From: Ruminococcaceae bacterium UBA3220
GTDB lineage: Bacteria > Bacillota > Clostridia > Oscillospirales > Acutalibacteraceae
Assembly (NCBI GenBank): GCA_002363095.1
Contig: DEWC01000031.1
Span: 1-13,026, forward strand
Direction of reading: 5' to 3'
DNA: 13,026 nt
The notes beneath the pieces are model-generated. The model did not search any database and was not told where the DNA came from. It saw nothing but the letters and a program-made list of their open reading frames with translations. Within the stretch, counting starts at the first letter, position 1, and the number at the start of each line of letters is the position of its first letter. Below are positions 6,058-13,026 of the stretch, piece by piece. Made by a program: the position numbers and the translations under genes.

Positions 6058-7146
6058 ATGAAAAATACATTCGGAAACAACATCTCGGTCACCCTTTTCG
6101 GAGAAAGCCACGGTGAGGCGATAGGAGCGGTGCTTGACGGACTTCCCTGCGGAATAAAGATTGACAAAGCCTTTATTGCCGACTGCCTCTCAAAAAGACG
6201 CCCCTACGGCGATATCTCGACCTCGCGCAAAGAGACGGATAATTTCAGAATTCTAAGCGGCGTTAATAACAGTTTAACCTGTGGAACGCCGATTTGCATT
6301 GTCATCGAAAACGGGAATGTCCGCTCGTCGGACTACGATGATACGGCTCTTTTGCCGAGACCTTCCCATGCCGATTACACCGCTTTTTGCAAATACGGTA
6401 AGGAAGGCGTTCTCCCGGGAGGCGGCCATTTCAGCGGAAGAATAACGGCGCCTATCGTTGCGGCAGGCGCGATTGCTCTTTCGATTCTTAAAAGCAAGGG
6501 CATTCTTATCGGTACCCACATTAAAAGTATAGCCGATAAAAACGACCGTGATTTTTCCGATATTAAAGAGGACATTTTAAAACTCTCCGATAAGCAATTC
6601 GGCGTTTTGGACGACAAGACGGCTGAACAAATGAAACAGGTCATAAAAGACGCAAAATCCGACGGCGACAGCGTAGGCGGCGTGCTTGAAACCGCCGTTT
6701 ACGGACTCCCCGCAGGAATAGGCGAGCCGTGGTTTGACAGTCTTGAGGGAATGCTGTCCCACGCCCTTTTCTCAATCCCCGGTGTAAAGGGCATTGAGTT
6801 CGGGCTAGGCTTTGAAATAGCGAAAAAACGCGGCTCAGCAGTTAACGACCCCTTTTGTATAAAGGACGGAAAGGTATCAACACTTTCAAACAACTCAGGC
6901 GGTATTTCGGGCGGAATATCTAACGGCGAAGCAGTTATTTTCCGTATTGCCGTTAAGCCTACACCGACAATTTTCAAGGAACAAAAAACGGTTAATTTAT
7001 CCGATTATACCGAAACGGTCATTCTGCCGAAGGGAAGGCACGACCCCTGCATTGTTCACAGGGCAAGAATTGTTGCCGACAGTCTTACCGCCCTTACCCT
7101 TATTGATATGCTCTTTCAAAAATACGGCGGCGAGGGGCTGAAATAA
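6058..7146 (+). CDS. aroC: Chorismate synthase
   Basis: This 362-residue enzyme performs the last step of the shikimate pathway, trans-elimination of phosphate from EPSP to give chorismate using reduced FMN. Family signatures are FGESHGEAIGAVLDGLPCG (14-32), RPSHADYT (101-108) and the C-terminal GRHDPCIVHRARIVADSLTAL (from 326). The central motif reads LPGGGHFSGRITAPIVAAGAIA instead of the enterobacterial GGRSSARETA form; from memory this HFSGR version occurs in clostridia. Length is typical. ATG at 6058 is preceded by GAAGGT (6044-6049) and lies 4 nt after the pheA stop. It supplies chorismate to PheA and TyrA in the same operon. Confidence 0.95.
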   Translation: MKNTFGNNISVTLFGESHGEAIGAVLDGLPCGIKIDKAFIADCLSKRRPYGDISTSRKETDNFRILSGVNNSLTCGTPICIVIENGNVRSSDYDDTALLPRPSHADYTAFCKYGKEGVLPGGGHFSGRITAPIVAAGAIALSILKSKGILIGTHIKSIADKNDRDFSDIKEDILKLSDKQFGVLDDKTAEQMKQVIKDAKSDGDSVGGVLETAVYGLPAGIGEPWFDSLEGMLSHALFSIPGVKGIEFGLGFEIAKKRGSAVNDPFCIKDGKVSTLSNNSGGISGGISNGEAVIFRIAVKPTPTIFKEQKTVNLSDYTETVILPKGRHDPCIVHRARIVADSLTALTLIDMLFQKYGGEGLK

Positions 7147-7147
7147 T

Positions 7148-8383
7148 ATGGATTACGGACTTATCGGGGAAAAACTGTCGCACAGTTTTTCAGCCGAAAT
7201 TCACCCGAAGCTTTTTAACTGCGATTATTCCCTTTACGAGCTTGACGAGGGCGAGCTTGAAAACTTTTTTTCAAAAAGGCGGTTTATGGGAATAAATGTT
7301 ACCGTGCCGTATAAAAAGGCGGTAATGAAATATCTTGATTATATTGATGATGACGCGGAAAAAATCGGTGCGGTAAATACCGTTTTAAACAAAAACGGCA
7401 GGCTTTACGGCTATAACACCGATTTTTCGGGACTTAAAGCACTGATTGTATCGGCGGGCGTTTCCCTTAAAGATAAAAGCGTTATCATTTTAGGCTCGGG
7501 CGGAACGGCTAAGACCGCAAAAGCGGTTTCGGAAAATCTGGGTGCCGGTAATATAACACTAATTTCCCGCACGGGGAAAAACGGCGCCGACACCTACGAA
7601 AACCTGAAAAAGTACCATAAAACCGCCGATATTTTAATCAATACCACACCCGTAGGTATGTATCCGGATGTAAACGAAAGTCCCGTTTCCATACTGGAAT
7701 TCGAGCGCTTAACCGCGGTTTTCGATGTCATTTATAATCCGCTCAGAACAAAACTTGTTTGCGATGCGCTTAAAAAAGGAATTATCGCCGAGGGCGGACT
7801 TAAAATGCTTGTTTTTCAGGCGGTTTTCGCGGCGAGGCTGTTTTCGGGAAAAGATATTCCCGAAAAAAAAGGCTGCGAAATCTTTGAGCAAATCAAAAGG
7901 CAAAAAGAAAACATTGTTCTTATCGGTATGCCTTCAAGCGGTAAATCAACCGTCGGCAAACTGATTGCGAAAAGGCTCGGCAGAGAATTTGTCGATACCG
8001 ACGATTTGATTTATTCAACCCATAAAATGTCGCCTAAAAATATAATCGAAAACTCGGGCGAGGCGATATTCAGAAACTTTGAAACCGCAATAATCAATGA
8101 TTTAAGTTTAAAACAAGGACTTGTTATCGCGACCGGCGGAGGCGCCGTAGAGCGCGAGGAAAATATCGACCTTTTAAAGAAAAACGGAAAACTTGTATTC
8201 TTAAACCGCGATTTCGAAGAACTCGGCTTTGATACTTCAAGACCGCTTTCTTCAAACAAAGAACAGCTTAAAGCCCTTTACAAAAGGCGCCTTCCTTTAT
8301 ATAAAAAATATGCCGATTATACCGTAGATGACTTCTCTTCGCCCGAAAATACGGCAAATTCGGTTTTGGAGATGATTTTTTGA
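7148..8383 (+). CDS. aroE-aroK: Fused shikimate dehydrogenase - shikimate kinase
   Basis: One 411-residue frame carries two consecutive pathway enzymes. Residues 1-250 are AroE (3-dehydroshikimate + NADPH to shikimate): substrate serines in LSHSFS (10-15), catalytic Lys56 in NVTVPYKK, Asp92 in GYNTDFSG, cofactor loop LGSGGTAKTA (115-124), INTTPVGMYP (164-173) and GGLKMLVFQA (216-225). Residues about 254-411 are shikimate kinase: P-loop GMPSSGKST (260-268), DTDD (283-286), IFRNFE with Arg309, ATGGGA (328-333), lid SRPLSS around Arg365 and RRLPLYKKYA (380-389). Both sets of active-site residues are intact and the join is short, with no internal stop, so both activities are expected. GAGGGG (7132-7137) precedes the ATG; the last codons overlap the aroQ start. 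Confidence 0.93.
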   Translation: MDYGLIGEKLSHSFSAEIHPKLFNCDYSLYELDEGELENFFSKRRFMGINVTVPYKKAVMKYLDYIDDDAEKIGAVNTVLNKNGRLYGYNTDFSGLKALIVSAGVSLKDKSVIILGSGGTAKTAKAVSENLGAGNITLISRTGKNGADTYENLKKYHKTADILINTTPVGMYPDVNESPVSILEFERLTAVFDVIYNPLRTKLVCDALKKGIIAEGGLKMLVFQAVFAARLFSGKDIPEKKGCEIFEQIKRQKENIVLIGMPSSGKSTVGKLIAKRLGREFVDTDDLIYSTHKMSPKNIIENSGEAIFRNFETAIINDLSLKQGLVIATGGGAVEREENIDLLKKNGKLVFLNRDFEELGFDTSRPLSSNKEQLKALYKRRLPLYKKYADYTVDDFSSPENTANSVLEMIF

Positions 8384-8814
8384 AAATACTCGTCATAAAC
8401 GGTCCCAATCTTAATCTTTTGGGAATAAGACAGCCGGATATTTACGGCAAATCGACCTATGCCGATTTATGCGCTCTTATAAAAGAAAAATGCGAGAAAG
8501 AAGAAATTACCGTCGAGTTTTTTCAATCAAACCACGAAGGCGATATTGTCGATAAAATAGGTGAAAGTCTCGGCAATACCGACGGAATTGTAATAAACCC
8601 CGCCGCCTATACGCATACGAGCATTGCAATAGCCGACGCCCTTAAAGCAGTTTGTATCCCTTATGTAGAGGTGCACATTTCCGATGTGTCAAAAAGGGAG
8701 GATTTTCGCAAGATAAGTTATATTCGAAGCGATGCTCTTGATACCGTTGCGGGCGAAGGCTTTGAAGGGTATTTAAGGGCTGTCGATATTCTTATTTCAA
8801 AGGTAAAATTATGA
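8380..8814 (+). CDS. aroQ: Type II 3-dehydroquinate dehydratase
   Basis: The 144-residue protein is the small dodecameric class II dehydroquinase that converts 3-dehydroquinate to 3-dehydroshikimate. Motifs: NGPNLNLLG (7-15), Arg17 and catalytic Tyr22 in IRQPDIYG, FFQSNHEGDIVD (47-58), INPAAYTHTS (72-81) and EVHISDVSKREDFRK (97-111), where the family usually has Asn and this protein Asp102. His99 and Arg110 are kept. It starts with TTG at 8380, overlapping the aroE-aroK stop by 4 nt; GGAG (8368-8371) is well placed and no upstream ATG fits. Translational coupling with both neighbours is likely, since the aroA start overlaps its stop by 4 nt. Confidence 0.95.
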   Translation: MKILVINGPNLNLLGIRQPDIYGKSTYADLCALIKEKCEKEEITVEFFQSNHEGDIVDKIGESLGNTDGIVINPAAYTHTSIAIADALKAVCIPYVEVHISDVSKREDFRKISYIRSDALDTVAGEGFEGYLRAVDILISKVKL

Positions 8815-10016
8815 TAATAGAGATTAAAAAATCGGTGCCAAAAGGTGTTCTTAACGCTCCGCCTTCAAAAAGTTTTTCCCACAGAAGCCTGATTTTAGGG
8901 GCGTTTTCAAAAAAAAGCGTAATAAAAAACATCGCCTTTTCGGACGATATCAAAGCCACTCTCTCCTGTCTTCAAACGCTTGGGGCTAATGTGAAAAAAG
9001 GCGAAAATGATGTTTTGCTCGGCGGTCTAAATATAAAAAGCGTTAAAGAAGGCGTCATACTTAACTGTTTTGAAAGCGGAAGCACGCTCAGGTTTTTAAT
9101 TCCCGTTTGCCTTTTAACCGGCAAAAGAATAACCTTTTGCGGAACCGAAAGACTTTTATCCCGCCCTCTTGACGAATACGAAAGAATATGCCTTGAAAAC
9201 GGATTTTTGTTTGAAAAATCAAAGAAATCCCTGACCGTTTGCGGAAGGCTTAACCCCGGCGGTTACACATTAAAATCGGACACTTCAAGTCAGTTTGTAA
9301 CCGGAATGATGTTAGCCCTTTCCCTTATGGACGCAAAATCAAATATCGCTCTCTCAGGGGAAATCGAGAGCCGGCCGTATATAGATATCACCGCTAAATG
9401 CCTGCGTGATTTCGGGATAAATGCCGAATTCTCGGACGGTACGATAACCGTTTTGGGCAAAGGCATACCCGAAAGCACCGAATACACCGTGGAGGCGGAC
9501 GCCTCAAACGCCGCCTATCTCGAAGCCTTTTCGTTTTTAGGTGATGTTTCGGTATCCGGGGTAGACAGCGGCACCGTACAGGGCGATATTATCTATAAAG
9601 ATTACTTCTCGGGTTTAAGAGACGGAAAAAGAGAATTCGACCTTAAAGACTGCCCCGATTTAGCACCGGTAATGTTTGCGGCGTCCTGTCTTTTCGGCGG
9701 TGCAAGGTTTTACGGCACAAAAAGGCTTGCGCTTAAAGAAAGCGACCGTGTTTTCGCTATGGAGAAAGAGCTCAACAAGTTCGGGGTTCGTTTTTATAAG
9801 GACGAGGACAGCGTACGGATTTTCGCCGAAAATCTTTATCCCCCCTCAGAGCCTTTAAGCGGACACAACGACCACCGGATTGTTATGGCTTTATCCCTTT
9901 TATGTGCAAAGTTCGCAGGGATAATTACGGGAGCCGAAGCGGTGAACAAAAGTTTTCCGGATTTTTTTGAAAAAATTTCCGAGATAGGAATAGGTGTGAA
10001 TAAAAATGCTGGATAA
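8811..10016 (+). CDS. aroA: EPSP synthase (3-phosphoshikimate 1-carboxyvinyltransferase)
   Basis: This 401-residue enzyme condenses shikimate-3-phosphate with phosphoenolpyruvate. Motifs: PPSKSFSHR (17-25) with Lys20, FESGSTLRFL (87-96), SRPLDEY (117-123), SSQFVTGMMLAL (159-170), ESRPY (186-190), DASNAAY (230-236), DCPDLAPVMFA with Asp283, the PEP-binding KESDR (309-313), NDHRIVMAL (353-361) and KSFPDFFE (380-387). It is somewhat shorter than the E. coli protein (about 427). The loop matching E. coli NAGTAMRPL reads ESGSTLRFL, with Ser and Phe where E. coli has Thr97 and Pro101. The start is ATG at 8811 in an ATGA overlap with aroQ, preceded by AAAGGT; its end overlaps tyrA by 11 nt. Confidence 0.95.
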   Translation: MIIEIKKSVPKGVLNAPPSKSFSHRSLILGAFSKKSVIKNIAFSDDIKATLSCLQTLGANVKKGENDVLLGGLNIKSVKEGVILNCFESGSTLRFLIPVCLLTGKRITFCGTERLLSRPLDEYERICLENGFLFEKSKKSLTVCGRLNPGGYTLKSDTSSQFVTGMMLALSLMDAKSNIALSGEIESRPYIDITAKCLRDFGINAEFSDGTITVLGKGIPESTEYTVEADASNAAYLEAFSFLGDVSVSGVDSGTVQGDIIYKDYFSGLRDGKREFDLKDCPDLAPVMFAASCLFGGARFYGTKRLALKESDRVFAMEKELNKFGVRFYKDEDSVRIFAENLYPPSEPLSGHNDHRIVMALSLLCAKFAGIITGAEAVNKSFPDFFEKISEIGIGVNKNAG

Positions 10017-10866
10017 AAACACAAAAATTCTAATAGTGGGCTTAGGTCTTTTAGGCGGCAGTTATGCCATAAAACTAAAACGCGAAGGGTATTATGTTTC
10101 GGCTATTGATACCGATAGGGATACAATAGGTTACGCGCGAAAACTTCGCCTTGTTGACTATGCTACAAGCGAAATTGAAGAAGACCTTATTAAGAACGCG
10201 GACCTAATCATATTTGCTCTGTACCCACATATATTCATTGATTGGATGAAGAGATACGGGGAATATATAAACCCCGACGCCATTGTTACCGATGTTACCG
10301 GCGTTAAGGGAATTATAACCGACACCGTTCAGGATATTCTCGGCGATGGCGCCGAGTTTATCCCCGCCCACCCCATGGCGGGCAAAGAGCATTTGGGCAT
10401 CGAAAACAGCGACCCCGAAATATTTAAGGACGCGAACTATATCGTTGTTCCTACCGACAAAAATACCGAACGGGGCATTGAAATCTGCAAAGAATTAGGC
10501 GTAACACTCGGATTCGCAAGAATTTCAACCCTTTCGACGGCGGAACACGATAAAATGATTGCGTTTGTATCTCAGCTTACCCACTGTATCGCCGTTTCGC
10601 TTATGTGCGCTACCGACAACGAGCACCTTGTTGACTACACCGGCGACTCATTCAGAGATTTAACGAGAATTGCCGATATAAACGACGAAATGTGGAGCGG
10701 TCTTTTTCTTGACAACCGCGAGGAGTTACTGAACGAAATGGACAAATACCGCGACAGTTTTGATAGAATTTATGAATGTATTAAGAACAACGACCGGGAA
10801 AGTTTAAGAGAAATGATGAAACTGTCTTCAAAACGCAGAAGGCGTTTTAACATAAAGAAGGGGTAA
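10006..10866 (+). CDS. tyrA: Prephenate dehydrogenase
   Basis: A 286-residue NAD(P)-dependent dehydrogenase that decarboxylates prephenate to 4-hydroxyphenylpyruvate, the tyrosine branch. The Rossmann turn is VGLGLLGGSYAIKL (11-24); DVTGVKG (96-102), PAHPMAGKEHLGIENSD (120-136), AEHDKMIAFVSQLTH (179-193) and GDSFRDLTRIADINDEMW (213-230) are family blocks. Unlike many Bacillus TyrA proteins (about 370 residues) it ends after the dehydrogenase core, so there is no C-terminal ACT domain; tyrosine control may therefore rest more on the upstream attenuator or on the catalytic domain itself. ATG at 10006 follows AGGTG and overlaps the aroA end by 11 nt. Arogenate preference cannot be excluded by sequence. 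Confidence 0.93.
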   Translation: MLDKNTKILIVGLGLLGGSYAIKLKREGYYVSAIDTDRDTIGYARKLRLVDYATSEIEEDLIKNADLIIFALYPHIFIDWMKRYGEYINPDAIVTDVTGVKGIITDTVQDILGDGAEFIPAHPMAGKEHLGIENSDPEIFKDANYIVVPTDKNTERGIEICKELGVTLGFARISTLSTAEHDKMIAFVSQLTHCIAVSLMCATDNEHLVDYTGDSFRDLTRIADINDEMWSGLFLDNREELLNEMDKYRDSFDRIYECIKNNDRESLREMMKLSSKRRRRFNIKKG

Positions 10867-10869
10867 TTT

Positions 10870-11898
10870 ATGGGCGCAACATATATACGAAAACTGCCGA
10901 TTCCGATGGATATAAAAAAGCAGTATCCCCTTACTGAGGAATTGGCTAAAATAAAAAAGCAACGGGACAAAGAAATAAGCGATGTTTTTCTCGGCAAATC
11001 GGATAAATTCATCGTTATTGTAGGGCCATGCTCGGCGGATAACAAGGAGGCCGTCCTCGATTATATCGAAAGGCTGAAGTCGGTAGCCGACAAGGTTAAG
11101 GATAAAATCACCGTTATTCCGAGGATTTATACCAATAAGCCACGGACGACAGGCGACGGCTACAAAGGTATGCTCCACCAGCCGAAGCCTACCGAAAAGC
11201 CTGATATGCTAAAAGGCATTATCGCCATAAGAGACCTGCATATGAGCGCTCTTAAAGACTTCGGGTTCACCTGCGCGGACGAGATGCTATACCCCGATAA
11301 CTACCGCTATTTATCGGATATTTTAGGCTATGTTGCCGTAGGCGCCCGCTCGGTCGAAAATCAGCAACACCGCCTGACGGCAAGCGGAATTTCCATACCC
11401 GTAGGTATGAAAAATCCTACAAGCGGAGATTTTAACATAATGCTTAACTCGGTAATCGCCGCAAGTCATCCCCACACCTTCATTTTCAGAGGTTGGGAGG
11501 TTGAAAGCACCGGCAATCCCCTCGCCCATTCGATTTTAAGGGGTTATGTTGATATGCTCGGAAGATATGTTTCTAACTACCACTACGAAGATTTGTGCAA
11601 ACTAAATGAAATGTATGAAGAGCACAGCGGCATAAACCCGGCGGTTATTGTCGATGCAAACCATGCGAACTCGGGCAAAAACCCATTTGAACAACCTCGG
11701 ATTGTTAAGGATGTTTTATACAGCCGAACGCAAAATCCCGATATTAAGAAACTTGTAAAAGGCGTTATGATAGAGAGTTATATTGAAGACGGCGCCCAAA
11801 AGCCCGGCGAAGGCGTTTACGGCAAATCAATAACCGACGCCTGTTTGGGATTTGAGAAAACAAAAAATCTCATCCTCGATATTGCCGATAAGGTATGA
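10870..11898 (+). CDS. aroF: 3-deoxy-7-phosphoheptulonate (DAHP) synthase, class I alpha
   Basis: The 342-residue protein is a metal-dependent class I DAHP synthase of the E. coli AroF/G/H type, joining phosphoenolpyruvate and erythrose-4-phosphate in the first pathway step. Metal ligands are visible: Cys54 in VGPCSADN, His264 in VDANHANSGK, Glu302 in VMIESY and Asp322 in SITDACLGFE. PEP-binding residues lie in PRIYTNKPRTTGDGYKG (84-100) and GARSVENQQHR (158-168); KNPTSGD (181-187) is also conserved. It has the N-terminal extension in which these enzymes hold their allosteric site, but which amino acid inhibits it cannot be read. AAGAAGGGG precedes the ATG, 3 nt after tyrA. It is the last gene of the operon; no clear terminator follows. 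The symbol follows the E. coli family and does not imply Tyr specificity. Confidence 0.94.
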   Translation: MGATYIRKLPIPMDIKKQYPLTEELAKIKKQRDKEISDVFLGKSDKFIVIVGPCSADNKEAVLDYIERLKSVADKVKDKITVIPRIYTNKPRTTGDGYKGMLHQPKPTEKPDMLKGIIAIRDLHMSALKDFGFTCADEMLYPDNYRYLSDILGYVAVGARSVENQQHRLTASGISIPVGMKNPTSGDFNIMLNSVIAASHPHTFIFRGWEVESTGNPLAHSILRGYVDMLGRYVSNYHYEDLCKLNEMYEEHSGINPAVIVDANHANSGKNPFEQPRIVKDVLYSRTQNPDIKKLVKGVMIESYIEDGAQKPGEGVYGKSITDACLGFEKTKNLILDIADKV

Positions 11899-11950
11899 TT
11901 TTTTGACCGCGCCATTGATTTTAGGCTTTCATACAGCAATTATCGGCGCT

Positions 11951-11964
11951 GAATATGCATATTC
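11951..11964. repeat. Perfect 14-bp palindrome after aroF
   Basis: GAATATGCATATTC is its own reverse complement. It sits in the 203-nt gap between the aromatic operon and the next gene, about 55 nt upstream of the next -35 box. It may be a protein-binding site; it has no loop and does not look like a terminator. The rest of the gap holds only the promoter at 12017-12045. Confidence 0.5.
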
Positions 11965-12016
11965 GACAATCTTTTTAAATTTGGTTTGTAGGTTATGTAT
12001 AAATTATTATTTTTTC

Positions 12017-12045
12017 TCGACAAAGCATATAAAGTATGGTAAAAT
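12017..12045 (+). promoter_or_regulatory. Promoter of the DUF4234-DUF2752 unit
   Basis: The -35 TCGACA (12017-12022, one mismatch) and -10 TAAAAT (12040-12045) are 17 bp apart. The -10 context GGTAAAATATTT is the same as in the aromatic operon promoter. Confidence 0.7.
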
Positions 12046-12101
12046 ATTTTTGTTAAAATATGGTGCGTTAATCCGTGCCTAAAATGAAAGAGGGAAAAGA
12101 A

Positions 12102-12605
12102 ATGATTATTTGCACAAAATGCGGAGCTCAGGCTCCCGACGGAAGCTCGGTTTGTCCTAACTGCGGTTCCGCTCTGTTCGAAGGTCAACCGAATCAGCAG
12201 GCTCAGTATCAACAGCCTTACGGTCAGTACGGCGCCCCCGGCGCGGGATTCAGAGCGCCGATACAAAGAAGGGAAATCGTAACCTGCATAATCCTTTCTA
12301 TCATCACCTGCGGAATATACGGGCTTTACTGGTTCTTCTGCCTTGTCAACGATTTGAACACAGCCGCCAACACTCCAGGCGATACCGGTGCCGGAATGGT
12401 GCTTCTTTTAAGCATTATCACCTGCGGTATTTACGGTTGGATTTGGCTTTATAAAGCCGGCGAAAAGATTGACAGAATTCGCGTTCAGAACGGCGAATCA
12501 CCGGCAAGCTCCGCTATTTTATATCTACTTTTGTCGCTCTTCGGATTGTCAATCGTTGTTTATTGCCTTATCCAAAACGAGCTTAACAAGGTGGCAGCCA
12601 ACTAA
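12102..12605 (+). CDS. Zinc-ribbon DUF4234 membrane protein
   Basis: The 167-residue product starts with a zinc ribbon (Cys4, Cys7, Cys18, Cys21 in CTKCGAQ and CPNCG), then a Gln/Tyr/Gly-rich linker (29-45), then a membrane region recognised as DUF4234. Three hydrophobic segments are seen at about 58-80, 98-118 and 137-156. The first two carry the same motif, LSIITCGIYG (65-74 and 103-112), followed by an aromatic-rich stretch: an internal duplication that I recall as typical of the family. The charged segment GEKIDRIRVQNGES lies between helices two and three. No biochemical function is known to me. A GTG at 12075 is in frame, but ATG at 12102 after AGAGGG (12088-12093) puts the zinc ribbon at the N-terminus and is preferred. 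It lies 2 nt before the DUF2752 gene. Confidence 0.85.
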   Translation: MIICTKCGAQAPDGSSVCPNCGSALFEGQPNQQAQYQQPYGQYGAPGAGFRAPIQRREIVTCIILSIITCGIYGLYWFFCLVNDLNTAANTPGDTGAGMVLLLSIITCGIYGWIWLYKAGEKIDRIRVQNGESPASSAILYLLLSLFGLSIVVYCLIQNELNKVAAN

Positions 12606-12607
12606 TA

Positions 12608-12979
12608 ATGAAAGAACGGGCTTTAACAGTCTTAAAAAGGTGCCTCGTTATACTTTCAATAGGTATTGCCTATGCTCTTATATACCGCTTTACGGGTTTC
12701 GGGCTTAAATGCCCCGTAAAAGCCTTAACCGGATATTTATGCCCCGGTTGCGGAATTACGAGAATGTCGATGGCAATTTTAAGGCTCGATTTCATAAGCG
12801 CCTTTCATTATAATCCCGTTTTGTTATGTATTCTGCCGGTGCTTCTGATTATAAAGGCGGAGCGTTCATATAAGTATATCAAATACGGAAAAGTTACAAC
12901 CTCAAAGTTTGAAACGGCGATTATATATGCAATGCTTATTTGCCTCTTGGTATTCGGCGTATTGAGAAATATCGTATAG
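12608..12979 (+). CDS. DUF2752 family membrane protein
   Basis: A 123-residue protein with the DUF2752 pattern: CPVKALTG (35-42), LCPGCGITRM (44-53) and FHYNP (66-70). Three hydrophobic segments at about 11-28, 66-83 and 102-118 suggest a small integral membrane protein, with the Cys-rich motif after the first helix. The paired cysteines (35, 45, 48) could bind metal or form disulfides; the function is unknown. ATG at 12608 is 2 nt after the DUF4234 stop, so the two are probably co-transcribed, and a strong terminator follows the stop codon directly. Confidence 0.87.
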   Translation: MKERALTVLKRCLVILSIGIAYALIYRFTGFGLKCPVKALTGYLCPGCGITRMSMAILRLDFISAFHYNPVLLCILPVLLIIKAERSYKYIKYGKVTTSKFETAIIYAMLICLLVFGVLRNIV

Positions 12980-12980
12980 C

Positions 12981-13016
12981 AAAAATCCTCCCTTTTGATT
13001 TAAGGGGAGGATTTTT
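12981..13016 (+). terminator. Strong, probably bidirectional intrinsic terminator
   Basis: AAAAATCCTCCC (12981-12992) pairs perfectly with GGGAGGATTTTT (13005-13016), extended inside by three more pairs (one G-U). The A-run on one side and T-run on the other would allow termination on both strands. It begins 2 nt after the DUF2752 stop codon. Confidence 0.9.
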
Positions 13017-13026
13017 AATTAAAACT

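Noticed and set aside
11878..11906. Intrinsic terminator overlapping the aroF stop
   Set aside because: T6 is present, but the stem before it (GCC/GGT plus scattered pairs) is too weak and interrupted to call.
11909..11949. Hairpin GCGCC / GGCGC after aroF
   Set aside because: Only five solid pairs around a loop of about 30 nt and no T-tract follows directly.

Overview
The window looks like the chromosome of a spore-forming Bacillota, probably a clostridial lineage of moderate GC. The signs are the two subunits of spore dipicolinate synthase, a Gram-positive-type LexA box, strong AGGAGG-like ribosome binding sites, TTG starts and clostridial versions of the aromatic enzymes. No mobile element, CRISPR array, tRNA or rRNA was seen.

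Layout. Positions 1-731 hold the C-terminal part of an ABC exporter, closed by an intrinsic terminator (747-776) and followed by six tandem heptamers. A SOS-type promoter with a LexA operator (828-878) drives a DinB-type Y-family polymerase (898-2079). Facing it, with overlapping stop codons, is dpaA-dpaB on the minus strand (2076-3450), which makes dipicolinic acid in the mother cell. A candidate sigma-K-like promoter lies at 3490-3518.

From 3556 a plus-strand operon runs to about 11898. It encodes an aminotransferase, PheA (chorismate mutase/prephenate dehydratase), AroC, a fused AroE-AroK, AroQ (type II), AroA, TyrA and a class I DAHP synthase. Together these cover the shikimate pathway except 3-dehydroquinate synthase (aroB), plus both arms to phenylalanine and tyrosine. 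Genes are tightly packed, with 3-5 nt gaps or 4-11 nt overlaps, so they are probably co-transcribed.

The most interesting element is the operon leader (about 3591-3757). It contains a consensus promoter, a 19-codon leader peptide with five consecutive Tyr codons (MLFNAYYYYYFISDCPYIA), and two mutually exclusive hairpins, the second being an intrinsic terminator. This is the architecture of ribosome-mediated transcription attenuation responding to charged tRNA-Tyr (perhaps also tRNA-Phe). No T-box sequence was seen.

The right end (12017-13016) is a separate small unit: a promoter, a zinc-ribbon/DUF4234 membrane protein, a DUF2752 membrane protein and a strong, probably bidirectional terminator.
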